Notes: generated by a model from the sequence alone, not told the origin. Shown: positions 25,674 to 35,403, numbered from the stretch's first letter. The stretch: 64,000 nt of DNA from Taibaiella lutea (GCF_008629695.1 NZ_VWSH01000002.1:589410-653409); one strand, 5' to 3'. A program made the numbers and translations.

Positions 25674-27008
25674 TTACCCTTTTCTTTTGTCAATAATCCT
25701 ATTCAGCTTTCCTCCGTCACTCCTTGGAATACTTTCAGGCATCATTAGCGTGATTTTCATGCTTAAACCTATATCGTCTTTGATCTTCTTTTTCAGTAGT
25801 TGCAAGGCTTTTTGAAAGCGATCATTTTGCAGCGGGACATCTTGTTCTTTTTGAATGGCTTCATGCAGATTCCTGTCAACTTCGGCGCATACTTCCACTT
25901 CGTCCATTGTTCCGGTTCTGGAAACGATCAGCTGATAATTAAGGCTTAGCTCCGGAATAAATTCCAATATGGCTTCCACTTGTGTGTGAAATAAATTAAC
26001 GCCTCTTATAATCAGCATGTCATCTGCCCTGCCTGCTATGGGAGCCATTTTGATATGTGTCCGCTTATTGCTCTTTTCGTACGAAAGACTTGTAATGTCA
26101 TTTGTCCAGAAACGGAGGAGGGGCATCGCTTCTTTGGTAAGTGTGGTAAATGTCAGCACACCTTGGCTTCCATAAGGCAGCGGTTCTCCGGTATCTTTAT
26201 CAACAATTTCAGGATAGAAGTGATCTTCCCAGATATAACTTCCGGTGCCTTTTTCTTCAAAGTCTTCAGAAGAAACACCCGGCCCCATTATTTCGCTCAA
26301 ACCATATATATTGCTTGCAGAAAGCCTTAATCCTTTTTCCACATCCGTTCTGATACCTTCCGTCCAGGGCTCTGCTCCTAATATGGCATACTTTAATTTT
26401 ATGGATGAAGGGTCGATTCCCTGTTTCCTGATTTCTTCGGCAAGTGTCAATGCGTAAGATGGGGTGCAACAAATGGCATCGCTTTCAAAATCGCGCATCA
26501 GCATTAATTGTTTCTCTGTTCCGCCGCCTGATATGGGCAATACCGTCATGCCTAATTTTTCAGCGCCATAATGCAAACCCAAGCCTCCGGTAAATAATCC
26601 GTAGCCATATGCATTTTGCAAAAGCATGCTGGGTTTACAACCTGCTGCGGCTAAAGAACGTGCTACTACTTCCGAAAAGATTTCCAAATCATGCCAGGTA
26701 TAACCTACAACAATGGGTTTCCCGGTTGTGCCGCTGCTGCAATGCAATCTTGCCACTTCATTTTTGGGAACTGTAAATAACCCGAACGGGTAGTTGTCAC
26801 GTAATGCATTCTTTTTGGTGAAAGGTATTTTGTAGAGATCATGAACTGTTTGTATGTCTTTGGGAGCAATGCCGTTACTATCAAAAAGCTGTTTGTAAAA
26901 CGGAACTTTGGCATAAAGCTGTTCTACTTTGTCTTTAAGATTCTTGTTTTGCAATGACCTTAATTTGTCTAAAGGCATTGTCTCTATTTCTTTATTGAAA
27001 AGTGACAT
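25674..27008 (-). CDS. paaK: Phenylacetate-CoA ligase PaaK
   Basis: A 444-aa adenylate-forming enzyme that activates phenylacetate to phenylacetyl-CoA with ATP. The P-loop-like motif is LHCSSGTTGKPIVVGYT (about residues 90-106), with YGLSEIMGPGV near 237 and GRADDMLIIRGVNLFHTQVE near 322-341. The C-terminal domain ends with MPESIPRSDGGKLNRIID, carrying the catalytic lysine. Size is standard. The enzyme can also serve indole-acetate or aryl-acid salvage when the degradation operon is absent, as seems the case here. Confidence 0.93.
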   Translation of the reverse strand: MSLFNKEIETMPLDKLRSLQNKNLKDKVEQLYAKVPFYKQLFDSNGIAPKDIQTVHDLYKIPFTKKNALRDNYPFGLFTVPKNEVARLHCSSGTTGKPIVVGYTWHDLEIFSEVVARSLAAAGCKPSMLLQNAYGYGLFTGGLGLHYGAEKLGMTVLPISGGGTEKQLMLMRDFESDAICCTPSYALTLAEEIRKQGIDPSSIKLKYAILGAEPWTEGIRTDVEKGLRLSASNIYGLSEIMGPGVSSEDFEEKGTGSYIWEDHFYPEIVDKDTGEPLPYGSQGVLTFTTLTKEAMPLLRFWTNDITSLSYEKSNKRTHIKMAPIAGRADDMLIIRGVNLFHTQVEAILEFIPELSLNYQLIVSRTGTMDEVEVCAEVDRNLHEAIQKEQDVPLQNDRFQKALQLLKKKIKDDIGLSMKITLMMPESIPRSDGGKLNRIIDKRKG

Positions 27009-27192
27009 ACAATCGTTGATTTAATTTTTAAAGTTAAAACGAAAATGAATAAGGATGATGATTGTGTGCCCGTTTATGAGTTATGTCAATTTTTGGAGCT
27101 GAAGCTTTGGGATAAGGTTCTCGCAGCGGCGCGACGGCGAAAATGGAAAGGTGGAGTTATCCTGTGTCAAGGGAATCTTTCGCACAATAAAA

Positions 27193-27226
27193 AAAGCGGT
27201 TTGAAACTGAAGTCTCAAACCGCTTT
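27193..27226 (-). terminator. Terminator of the ftsX-DUF3098 unit
   Basis: Twelve-bp stem AAAGCGGTTTGA/TCAAACCGCTTT, with A-run on the plus side (T-run on the minus strand). It lies 17 bp after the DUF3098 stop codon. Confidence 0.85.
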
Positions 27227-27242
27227 AAAGTATTTGAATAAA

Positions 27243-27524
27243 TTAGATTTTCTCTTGAGTGGTTTTGGGTTTTCTCATGATCGCTACCACTTCCACTACA
27301 AAACCTGCGATGATTAGAAACGGTGCTAATGTAATACGGCGGAAGCTATAGATTTCTTCTTTGTTGAAAACATGCGGATCCTGGCTTTTACCGCCTGCCA
27401 TTAATATAAAACCTAAAAGAATCAGGCCTATTCCGGCAAACATGATATAGTAATTTGTTTTGTCGAAAAGGAACAGCGTGTTCTTGGATGCCGGTGATTT
27501 TTTTGGAGAATTAACTACTGCCAT
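27243..27524 (-). CDS. DUF3098 membrane protein
   Basis: A 93-aa protein with two membrane segments (about 28-45 and 66-84). The pattern NYYIMFAGIGLILLGFILMAGG, DPHVFNKEEIYSFRRITLAP and a short basic tail is that of DUF3098. In Bacteroidota this gene regularly follows ftsX, as here (55 bp downstream), so it may belong to the cell-division or envelope machinery. No function has been proved. Confidence 0.9.
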   Translation of the reverse strand: MAVVNSPKKSPASKNTLFLFDKTNYYIMFAGIGLILLGFILMAGGKSQDPHVFNKEEIYSFRRITLAPFLIIAGFVVEVVAIMRKPKTTQEKI

Positions 27525-27579
27525 TTTATATTTTTTAAAGGGCTAAAATTAGTGTTTTTATTGGAATGTAATAAAGTTT

Positions 27580-28425
27580 TTAATAAAGGTCGTCGAGTTT
27601 TAGTTTCAGGTATTTGATTACGGAACGGTGCGTACTCAGAACGGAAATCAGTACTCCGACCAATAATATTACCAATGAAAGAATGGCCAACGAGGTTCCG
27701 TCATTAAAAATAACCATTTGAGGAATATAAGAACTTGCTGCATACTTCAAAAGATATAGCCCTATGATTGCTATCAGACCGCTGAGCAAGCCTGTGGTAA
27801 TGGCTTTTTTGTCGAAAGGTTTTGCAATAAACCACCTTGTAGCGCCTACCATTTGCATGGTTTTTATCAACAAACGATTACTGAACATGGCCAATCTTAC
27901 GGTATTGTCGATAATAATAATAACCGCAATAAATAATATTAACGCAATGGCACCCAATACCAGGCCGAATTTCCTGAATGTTGCATTCATCTGATCAACT
28001 ACTACCTTTTCGTAAGTTACTTCCCTTACAATATTGCTTTGCATCAAAAAGGCTTTAATCTTATTGATGCTGTCGGTATTTACATAATCGGAACGCAGGT
28101 TTACAGAGATAGAAGAATACAAAGGGTTGACATCTAAAAGCTGCATGAAATCTTCGCCCATTTCTTTTTGCATTTGTGTGGCAGCCTCTTCTTTTGTAAC
28201 AATGGTAGCCTTACTTACAAATGGTTGTTTCTGAAGAATACCTTCCAGTTGCTTGGTTGTTTCATCACGGGTATTGTCATGAAGGATAACCTGCAATTCC
28301 ATTTGTTCCTTAAAGTACTTGGACATACCGCGACCGTTAATTACTAACCATCCGATTGTTCCCAAAAGGAAAAGAACTAATGAAATACCAATAATAGAAT
28401 ATATATATGAAGGTGCTTTTTTCAT
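27580..28425 (-). CDS. ftsX: Cell-division permease-like protein FtsX
   Basis: A 281-aa FtsX: one N-terminal membrane helix (IYSIIGISLVLFLLGTIGWLVI), an extracytoplasmic domain of about 120 residues, then three further helices. It pairs with the ATPase FtsE to control cell-wall hydrolases at the septum; ftsE is not in the window. The last membrane helix is followed by STHRSVIKYLKLKLDDLY at the C-terminus. Co-directional with DUF3098. Confidence 0.92.
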   Translation of the reverse strand: MKKAPSYIYSIIGISLVLFLLGTIGWLVINGRGMSKYFKEQMELQVILHDNTRDETTKQLEGILQKQPFVSKATIVTKEEAATQMQKEMGEDFMQLLDVNPLYSSISVNLRSDYVNTDSINKIKAFLMQSNIVREVTYEKVVVDQMNATFRKFGLVLGAIALILFIAVIIIIDNTVRLAMFSNRLLIKTMQMVGATRWFIAKPFDKKAITTGLLSGLIAIIGLYLLKYAASSYIPQMVIFNDGTSLAILSLVILLVGVLISVLSTHRSVIKYLKLKLDDLY

Positions 28426-28628
28426 TTTGATTATTTAAATTATCCTGTCCGGATAATAAACGATTGCTGTTTACTATTATTCCGCACGACAAATGTTTAC
28501 GGAAGCAAGCAAAAATAAAAATTTGAAACTAAAGCAGCCTATTTAATTTCAATAAAAAACAAAATAAAGGAAATGAATGATGGCGGGACGGATTTTTAAC
28601 CTTATTTAACCCGGAGCATTTTATTCCT

Positions 28629-28662
28629 AACCTTTTATAGTGTTTAAAACCTCATAAAGGTT
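28629..28662. repeat. Decayed member of the AAACCTATAAGGTTT palindrome family
   Basis: AACCTTTTATAG...CTCATAAAGGTT, an imperfect inverted repeat 11 bp after the stop codon of the LolE-like permease gene. Probably serves as its terminator. Confidence 0.5.
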
Positions 28663-28672
28663 GGATTACCGA

Positions 28673-29947
28673 TTACTTAAACCTCAAAGCTTTTACAATA
28701 CTGATACCTTTTACCATTATAACCGGAATCAGCATAAACAAAACGCAGGCTAACAAAGTTCCCAGGTCAATCAGCAATATTTGCCAATACACTATTTTGA
28801 TAGGTACATATTGCATATAGTAGGCCGATTCTTCCAGTTTAATGAAATGGGTATATTGTTGTATAAGGCAAAGGCCAAGACCAAATACAGTGCCAAACAG
28901 AATACCTTTGATGGCGACATTAGCGGCATGATACATAAATATTTTTTCCAATTTGGCATTCGGCATTCCGATGGCTTTTAAGGTGCCTATCATATTGGTA
29001 CGTTCCATAATGAATATCAACAAGGCCGTTGCCATATTGATAATTGCCACGATAGCCATAATGAAAAGGATAACATAGGCATTTGTATTCATGAGTCCGA
29101 GCCAGCTGTAAATATTGCCATACAAATCCTTCATGGTTGTCCTGTCCATTGGCGGCGTCAGGTATCTCTGGTAAATATGTTCTGCAACAGTGTCGGATTG
29201 TTCATAATCCCTTATGCTGACCTGATAACCATTGATTGCTTTATCATTCCAGTTTGAAATCCGCCTGAGCAATCTTATATCACAAATAGAAAAATTATTG
29301 TCAATTTCTTCCATGCCCGTGTGGTAGGTGCCGCAAATCTGTAATTTTCTTACACGGGGAAATTCCTGTTCCGGGTCAATGAACCAGACCATAAGTGTAT
29401 CGCCGATTTTCCGATCCAGTTTGTTTAGTATTGTTTGTGATAAAACAATCTGGCGTGTATATTCCGGAACATTAAAATCGGGTTTCGAGCCTTCAAACTT
29501 TATGGCATTATTGCTTTGCCAGTCATAATCATTTTCCACGCCTTTTAACTTAATGCCCTGCATGGTGGTGCCGGTATTCAGAATGGCTGCCTTTATGGCA
29601 AAAGGATGTACCGCTGTTACTTCAGGTTCCGATTTAATTTGTTTTTCAAGGGAAGCATTATAGTCAAATGGCGCAAGACTTATAATGGTTGACGGATTTG
29701 GATTAAAAGGTGCAATCTGGATCTGTCCCCAAAATACAAAAAGCTTATCCTTAATAGTTTCTTTAAATCCAAACACTGTTGCCACCGCAATAATCATTAC
29801 TGCTACGCTCAATGCCGTTGCCACGGTTGCCAGTCTGATAATAAACCGGGAAAAGGAAGCTTTTTTATTAGCGCCTATGCGTTTTGCTATGTAATAAGAT
29901 AAATTCAAACAGGACAGGAAATTATGAGGGACAAATGTAAGTTTCAT
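28673..29947 (-). CDS. LolC/LolE-like ABC permease (FtsX/MacB superfamily)
   Basis: A 424-aa inner-membrane permease: first helix about residues 40-60 (ATVATALSVAVMIIAVATVFGF), a periplasmic domain of about 220 residues, then three helices in the C-terminal FtsX domain (NAYVILFIMAIVAIINMATALLIFI, GILFGTVFGLGLC, ILLIDLGTLLACVLFML). The N-terminal ISYYIAKRI-type start resembles LolE proteins, which extract lipoproteins from the inner membrane. The partner ATPase is not in the window. Confidence 0.85.
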   Translation of the reverse strand: MKLTFVPHNFLSCLNLSYYIAKRIGANKKASFSRFIIRLATVATALSVAVMIIAVATVFGFKETIKDKLFVFWGQIQIAPFNPNPSTIISLAPFDYNASLEKQIKSEPEVTAVHPFAIKAAILNTGTTMQGIKLKGVENDYDWQSNNAIKFEGSKPDFNVPEYTRQIVLSQTILNKLDRKIGDTLMVWFIDPEQEFPRVRKLQICGTYHTGMEEIDNNFSICDIRLLRRISNWNDKAINGYQVSIRDYEQSDTVAEHIYQRYLTPPMDRTTMKDLYGNIYSWLGLMNTNAYVILFIMAIVAIINMATALLIFIMERTNMIGTLKAIGMPNAKLEKIFMYHAANVAIKGILFGTVFGLGLCLIQQYTHFIKLEESAYYMQYVPIKIVYWQILLIDLGTLLACVLFMLIPVIMVKGISIVKALRFK

Positions 29948-30059
29948 GTTTCAAATTCCAAGTTCTAAATTAATAATAACCATCTCTTTCAAATCTAAAT
30001 TTTGCTTCGCAAGAGAAAAGTTCTAAATTTCCGACTTCAAATCTTCCAACTTCAAAGGC

Positions 30060-30659
30060 ATGTCCGTTACACTCATCATAATCATCATTACTGCTGCAAT
30101 CTCATTTGCTGCTTTTCAAAATCATAGCTTAATGGATAAACTGTTGCTTTGGCCGGCCAAAATGAATAGTCCGGTTGAGTATTATCGCTTTCTTACAGCC
30201 GGATTTGTTCATGCCGATACCATGCATCTGGCCTTTAATATGATTTCATTCTATTTTTTCGGTGAAATATTAGAGAAGTATATTGGTTACCAGTATTTTA
30301 TTATACTTTATTTAATCGGAATAATCGTTTCCTGCATTCCGAGCTATTTCAAAAAGCGCCATAATCCGGCTTATCGCTCCCTTGGTGCATCGGGTGGGGT
30401 AGCCGCTATTATTTTTGCAAGCATTTATTTAGATCCCTGGAATACGATTTATATCTTTTTCTCAATTCCCATGCCAAGTATCTTGTTTGCTGTAATATAC
30501 CTTGGATATACCGCTTATCTGGCTAAAAAAGATGCCGGCTTCGTAAATCATGACGCGCATCTTTGGGGGTCCATTTTCGGCCTCTTATTTATGCTGGTTA
30601 TTGATCCGAGCCACGGAATGTATTTCATAAATATGTTGCAACACCCAAGGTTCGGTTAA
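30060..30659 (+). CDS. Rhomboid intramembrane serine protease
   Basis: A 199-aa membrane protein with six predicted helices. The catalytic pair is visible: Ser111 in LGASGGVAAI and His167 in HDAHLWGSIFG. The HADTMHLAFNM segment (51-61) supplies the conserved His56 and Asn60 of the oxyanion region. The protein lacks an N-terminal domain, the basic rhomboid form. It cleaves membrane proteins within or near the bilayer; the substrate is unknown. Divergent from the LolE-like gene. Confidence 0.93.
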   Translation: MSVTLIIIIITAAISFAAFQNHSLMDKLLLWPAKMNSPVEYYRFLTAGFVHADTMHLAFNMISFYFFGEILEKYIGYQYFIILYLIGIIVSCIPSYFKKRHNPAYRSLGASGGVAAIIFASIYLDPWNTIYIFFSIPMPSILFAVIYLGYTAYLAKKDAGFVNHDAHLWGSIFGLLFMLVIDPSHGMYFINMLQHPRFG

Positions 30660-30688
30660 CAATACCGGATTTTAGCTGAAAATAACTT

Positions 30689-30722
30689 AGCCCAATCTTC
30701 TTCTAAAGATTGGGCTTTTTTG
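30689..30722 (+). terminator. Rhomboid gene terminator
   Basis: Eleven-bp stem AGCCCAATCTT/AAGATTGGGCT followed by TTTTTT, 30 bp past the stop codon. Confidence 0.9.
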
Positions 30723-32185
30723 TGTCCGGAATATCAAGAAGATGCTTTTATCCTTGTGATGCCTTAACGAGGTTCTAATCAGCGAAAGCAGGCTTATTAA
30801 GTTTAATCAAAATGAAGCCTGAAAGAGTAGGTGAATGTCAAATGAATCTCCTGAGAATTGCATAAAAGAAAATAAAGATATTATGTCTCATTTTAGCAAA
30901 CTTTCAGCGGTCCGAATCTTTTGCTATGCCTGCCGTTTTTAAACCTGTTTTTGTATTTCAGTACTTGTTTTAGAAAGAAACATCCAACGCTTAATTGCCT
31001 GTTTTTATTTTAAGATTTTGTGTGATTTAGTCAATTGCGGAAGCATTTGATAAAATGGCATTTAATCATCCGTTTTTTGCTTTAAAACAAATTAGATATA
31101 TAAATGAATGCTTCGTGTTGAATCTTCTTTTTTATTATTTATTTTTTAGTTTAAGATATTTTAGTTCTTATTGAAATATTTATCTGAAGCTAATTTGTGA
31201 AAAATAAAAATTCAAAATTAAATTATATAAGAATTGAATTCAAATCTGAATATTCAAACTATTTCGGAAGGTGACCTTTACGTTCGTAAATCTATTTATG
31301 TGATTTGTTTATATGTAATTGAACTGAACGAATGATTTTTATTTAATATTTATTTCTATTTCGCATGTGTTAATATCTAATGTTTTTATTTTATTTGTTA
31401 GTTAAATTAAATTTAATTATATTATTTAAATTTTTAATATTTAAATAAGGCTTCTTCTTTTAAATAGTTGTGTGGATTTTTAGACGTCTAAAATATTTTG
31501 ATTTTATCAAATATTTACTTTTCAAACTATTAATATTATTAGCTAAATAAAAAACATGAAAAAATATAAATTTGTTTAAAATTAAAGTTTAAGTAAATAT
31601 AAATTTATTGTGTCTATTTGGCACTATTTATTTCATTTCTCAGATTTCAATTAAATAGGGTAGGGATATAAAATTCTATTTTTTAAATTTAATAAAATCA
31701 TTTAATGTTCTATTTTATTTTTTAATAATTTTTATAAACCATTTTAGCATAAATACAGAAATCTGCGGCTTCAAAAAATTGACTTAAACAATCATAGATA
31801 AAAATAGATAATTTAATTCATTTTTTCAAAGGTTTTTTTGCATCTGATTTTTTAAATTCAAATTTATATTTTAGTTTGAAAATATAATTTAAAATATTGA
31901 AAACCAAAATTTTAAGTTTATTTTTTATTTTACCTAATGCCATACTGGCAGAGAATAATTTTTGTTTAATTAATTTGATACTAAAATGCTAAAAAACAAA
32001 ATTTTATATAGGTTATTGTTATAAAAATATACATTAAGCCTGATGTTATTTCAAATTCTAATTTCAAATTAATTTTTATACTTATGTATAAATGAAATTT
32101 ACTGTTTTTCTCCCTTTTGCCGATAAAAATTTATATATTTAGGCATCGGATGGAAAATTCAAATTTTACATTATAATATTTTAGA
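30723..32185. other. AT-rich gene desert
   Basis: About 1.46 kb without a recognisable gene. From about 31050 the sequence is extremely AT-rich with many A/T homopolymer tracts. No tRNA, rRNA or CRISPR was seen, and no DnaA-box cluster. The first 300 bp have near-normal composition and could hold a decayed gene or a small RNA. Confidence 0.5.
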
Positions 32186-33655
32186 ATGAAAAAAATATTT
32201 AGTATATTATCTTTAATAACTTTTTCGTTGGCTGCGGTATTTACTTTCCTCTTTCTTGAAAAATGGGTTAATGTCGAAATGTCAGTAATTAATGCTTTGT
32301 GGTTTGCTTTTACTTTTTGTGTCGTAGGCTATGCTGTTTTCAGAAAATCTTTGACAACATGGATTTTAGTCGCCATGGTAGTAGGTGTACAAGTCGGATT
32401 ACACTTTCCGGATATTGCACTTAACCTTCAGGTGTTAAGTAAGGTATTTTTAAAATTAATTAAAACAGTAATAGGACCCATTCTGTTCGGAACGTTGGTA
32501 GTAGGAATAGCCGGACATTCCAATCTGAAACAACTTGGCAGGATGGGTTGGAAATCCCTACTCTATTTTGAAATTGTAACCACTTTTGCATTGCTCATCG
32601 GGTTGCTTGCTATTAATATTTCACAAGCCGGAAGCAATATTCATATTCCGGAAAGACTCATTCATGCTTTGCCAAAGTCTTCTGAAAGACAGATGCAGGA
32701 GAAGATGATCGCTATTTTGGATAGTTCAAATGTGAGCGTACCGGCAGGACTTATCAATCGTTTACCTGATGCTCCGGGCAAAACCTGGCAGGATCATATA
32801 CTCGATATCTTCCCTGAAAACATAGCGAAATCTGTCGCCGAAGGCCAAGTATTACCCATAGTGGTTTTTAGTATTATATTCGGAATCGGTCTTGCCATGC
32901 TTTCCGAAGAGAAGAAAAAGCCCATGCTTTTATTTGCCGAAAGCCTTTCGGAAACCATGTTCAAATTCACAAATATTATCATGTATTTTGCTCCTTTCGG
33001 TGTCGGAGCTGCCATCGCACATGCCACCGCTGAGCTCGGAACGGACATACTTTTTGCCCTTGGAAAACTGCTTTTGACCCTTTACTGTGCGCTCCTTGTG
33101 TTCATCATTTTGGCCTTTGGTTCAGTGATGGCAATCTGTAAAATACCCGTGAAAAATTTCATCAGGGCAATAAAAGAGCCCGTTTCCATCGCTTTTGCAA
33201 CCACCAGTTCTGAGAGTGCACTTCCCAAGGCAATGGAAAATATGGAGAAGATTGGCGTTCCGCGTAAAATCGTCTCATTTGTAATGCCAACCGGATATAC
33301 CTTTAATCTTGATGGCACTACACTTTATTTATCTTTGGCATCTATCTTTGTCGCACAAGCTGCAGGTATTCATATGAGTATCGGTCAACAAATCGCAATG
33401 GGGCTGACTTTAATGCTCACCAGCAAAGGCGTGGCAGGTGTGCCAAGGGCTTCTTTGGTTATTTTAATTGGCGCTGCAGCTACATTTAATCTTCCTTTAT
33501 GGCCTATTATGGCGATTTTTGGTATTGATGAATTGATGGATATGGCGCGGACTTCCGTAAATGTAATGGGAAACTGCCTTGCAAGCTGTGTGGTTGCCCG
33601 TTGGGAAAATGAATTGGATGACACCAAATTGCACCAAAAATTTATTGTGGATTAA
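32186..33655 (+). CDS. Dicarboxylate/amino acid:cation symporter (DAACS family)
   Basis: A 489-aa carrier of the DctA/GltP family. HP1 shows ATTSSESALPKAM, TM7 shows NLDGTTLYL, and TM8 shows DMARTSVNVMGNCLASCVV. The Arg and Thr of MARTSVN correspond to the side-chain carboxylate and ligand contacts of GltPh. The position equal to the GltPh sodium-site Asp405 is Asn (NVMGN), as I recall for DctA-type proton-coupled carriers, which favours C4-dicarboxylate uptake. Two extra helices precede the usual first helix. It sits beyond the AT-rich desert, which may carry its regulation. Confidence 0.9.
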   Translation: MKKIFSILSLITFSLAAVFTFLFLEKWVNVEMSVINALWFAFTFCVVGYAVFRKSLTTWILVAMVVGVQVGLHFPDIALNLQVLSKVFLKLIKTVIGPILFGTLVVGIAGHSNLKQLGRMGWKSLLYFEIVTTFALLIGLLAINISQAGSNIHIPERLIHALPKSSERQMQEKMIAILDSSNVSVPAGLINRLPDAPGKTWQDHILDIFPENIAKSVAEGQVLPIVVFSIIFGIGLAMLSEEKKKPMLLFAESLSETMFKFTNIIMYFAPFGVGAAIAHATAELGTDILFALGKLLLTLYCALLVFIILAFGSVMAICKIPVKNFIRAIKEPVSIAFATTSSESALPKAMENMEKIGVPRKIVSFVMPTGYTFNLDGTTLYLSLASIFVAQAAGIHMSIGQQIAMGLTLMLTSKGVAGVPRASLVILIGAAATFNLPLWPIMAIFGIDELMDMARTSVNVMGNCLASCVVARWENELDDTKLHQKFIVD

Positions 33656-33686
33656 TTTTTATTAAATTAAAGAATACCAATTAATT

Positions 33687-34511
33687 GTGAATTTTACTTT
33701 ATCTATAAGTTCTATTAAGATTTTACTATTTGTTGTCTGCCTTTTCTGTTGTTTGACATCCATCGGGAAAGTGCGCATTGCATCCTGGAATTTGCAGAAT
33801 TTCGGAACAAACAAGAAAGATTGAATAATCGATTTAATGGCTCAATCATTGAAAACCTTCGATATTGTTGCAATACAAGAGGTCAATTCCGGGTCTTCAG
33901 GTGCACAGGCAGTGGGAAAATTGGCAGATGCGCTCAATCGAACAGGTAACAAATGGACCTATTCCATCAGCGAAATCACCACTTCTGATAATCCGCAGGA
34001 AAGAGAACGCTATGCTTTTTTATGGAAAACCGGCGAAATAAAGCCCAAAGGAAAAGTTTATCTGGCTTCAAAATTGCGTAATGAAATTTGCAGGGAGCCG
34101 TTTATGGGTACCTTCGAGAAAGGAAATCTTGTATTTACTTTGGTAACTATTCATGCCATTCCGAAGAAAAAGCAACCTGAAACAGAACTGAAATACCTGA
34201 AATCAATACCTCAATTGTACTCCGGAAACAACCTCATTTTTATGGGGGACTTTAATTGTCCGGAATCGCATACGGTTTTCAATCCCTTAAAAAAGCTCGG
34301 TTTTGTGCCTGCATTCACAGGGCAGAAGACTACTTTAAAGCAGAATTGTAAAAATGGAGACTGTCTGGCCTCGGCTTATGATAATATATTTTATCCGGAA
34401 AATAAATTCAAGAAATTAACTTCCGGTATTATTTCATTTTATACTGCAATTCAATGGGATATGGTAAGAAAAGTGTCAGACCATTTACCTGTTTTTGTGG
34501 AGTTGGAATAA
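33687..34511 (+). pseudogene. Endonuclease/exonuclease/phosphatase-family gene with in-frame TGA
   Basis: Reading from GTG 33687 gives a signal peptide (IKILLFVVCLFCCLTS) and then the family start VRIASWNLQNFGTNKKD, interrupted by TGA at 33822-33824. The same frame continues IIDLMAQSLKTFDIVAIQEV to 34511 with the metal-binding and catalytic elements QEV, GDFN and SDHLPV. Restart at ATG 33837 would give 224 aa without the export signal and without the conserved Asn of WNLQN. So the gene is probably inactive by a nonsense change, unless the stop is a sequencing error or recoded. Intact family members are secreted nucleases or phosphodiesterases. Confidence 0.8.
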
Positions 34512-34578
34512 TTATTGTGAATAGGTAAATGGCGAATAGTCAATTGGTTATTTCTCATTTACTTTTATTTATCTCTTT

Positions 34579-34611
34579 AAACCTTATAGGTTTTAAAAAC
34601 CTATAAGGTTT
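34579..34611. repeat. Dispersed palindrome, AAACCTATAAGGTTT family
   Basis: Perfect 15-bp arms (AAACCTTATAGGTTT / AAACCTATAAGGTTT) and loop TAA, the inverted form of the 24858-24890 copy. It lies between the convergent nuclease pseudogene and ppk2. Confidence 0.8.
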
Positions 34612-34656
34612 AAATAAAAGCCTAACTTAATAAACATTGATTCGCCATTTGCCTAT

Positions 34657-35403
34657 TCACTCCTTCAGCTCCGGATATTCCATTTTAAAAGCTCTCAAAG
34701 TATCCCTGATGATTGTAGCAACCAGATAAGATTTGTACCAATTCTGGTCAGCCGGAATAATATGCCAGGGCACCGAATCGCATTTTTTGAAAACTGTTTC
34801 ATAGTATTTCATATACGCTTCCCAAAGTTCGCTTTCAGCCAGGTCTGACTGATTATATTTCCACATTTTGCGGGGAATTTCAAGGCGTTCCTCCAGTCTT
34901 TTTCTTTGCTCTTCATGACTTACATGCAGGTAAAGTTTAATAACATGCGTGGCATTCTCTTCCAGTAATTGCTCAAAATTATTGATAGCATCTATGCGCC
35001 TTTTTGCTGTTTTATCGTCGCACCAGCCATGCACTCTCGTTATCAACACATCTTCATAATGTGAACGGTTGAACAATTGAATCATGCCTTTTTCGGGCGT
35101 ATTTTTATGAATGCGCCAAAGGAAATCGTGCGCTGCCTCCTCTTCCGTTGGTGTCTTAAAAGATTGGACTTTAACACCTTGCGGATTCAACGAACCGAAA
35201 ACATCTTTAATCAACCCATCTTTTCCGGATGCATCCATGCCCTGAATGACAACCAATAAGGCATGTTTTCTCTCTGCAAACATCAGGTTCTGGAGCTCAT
35301 CCAGCTCCTGAAGAATGGCCAGTGTTTTGCCTTTTGTTTCATCTTTGTCAATACCTTTTGGAGCTCGTGTACTTATTTTAGATAATTTGATCTGTTCTGA
35401 CAT
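34657..35403 (-). CDS. Polyphosphate kinase 2 family protein
   Basis: A 248-aa PPK2. Walker A is GMDASGKDG (55-63), the second motif LFNRSHYEDVLITRVH (about 109-124) and the lid arginines follow in the KRLEERLEIPRKMWKY region. PPK2 enzymes phosphorylate nucleoside mono- or diphosphates using polyphosphate. The single short domain with an N-terminal TKGKTLAILQELDELQ helix points to the class that works on NMP and/or NDP; class assignment is an inference. It follows the caspase-like gene by 37 bp on the same strand. Confidence 0.9.
   Translation of the reverse strand: MSEQIKLSKISTRAPKGIDKDETKGKTLAILQELDELQNLMFAERKHALLVVIQGMDASGKDGLIKDVFGSLNPQGVKVQSFKTPTEEEAAHDFLWRIHKNTPEKGMIQLFNRSHYEDVLITRVHGWCDDKTAKRRIDAINNFEQLLEENATHVIKLYLHVSHEEQRKRLEERLEIPRKMWKYNQSDLAESELWEAYMKYYETVFKKCDSVPWHIIPADQNWYKSYLVATIIRDTLRAFKMEYPELKE

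Noticed and set aside
25505-25693. A 62-codon minus-strand ORF between PaaI-like and PaaK genes
   Set aside because: It covers the GC-rich hairpin, overlaps the end of paaK and has no family features.
27045-27317. A 90-codon plus-strand ORF after paaK
   Set aside because: It runs through the ftsX-DUF3098 terminator hairpin and the antisense of DUF3098; no conserved motif.
30723-32185. Replication origin in the AT-rich desert
   Set aside because: No DnaA-box cluster, dnaA, gidA or similar origin-associated genes are seen nearby.
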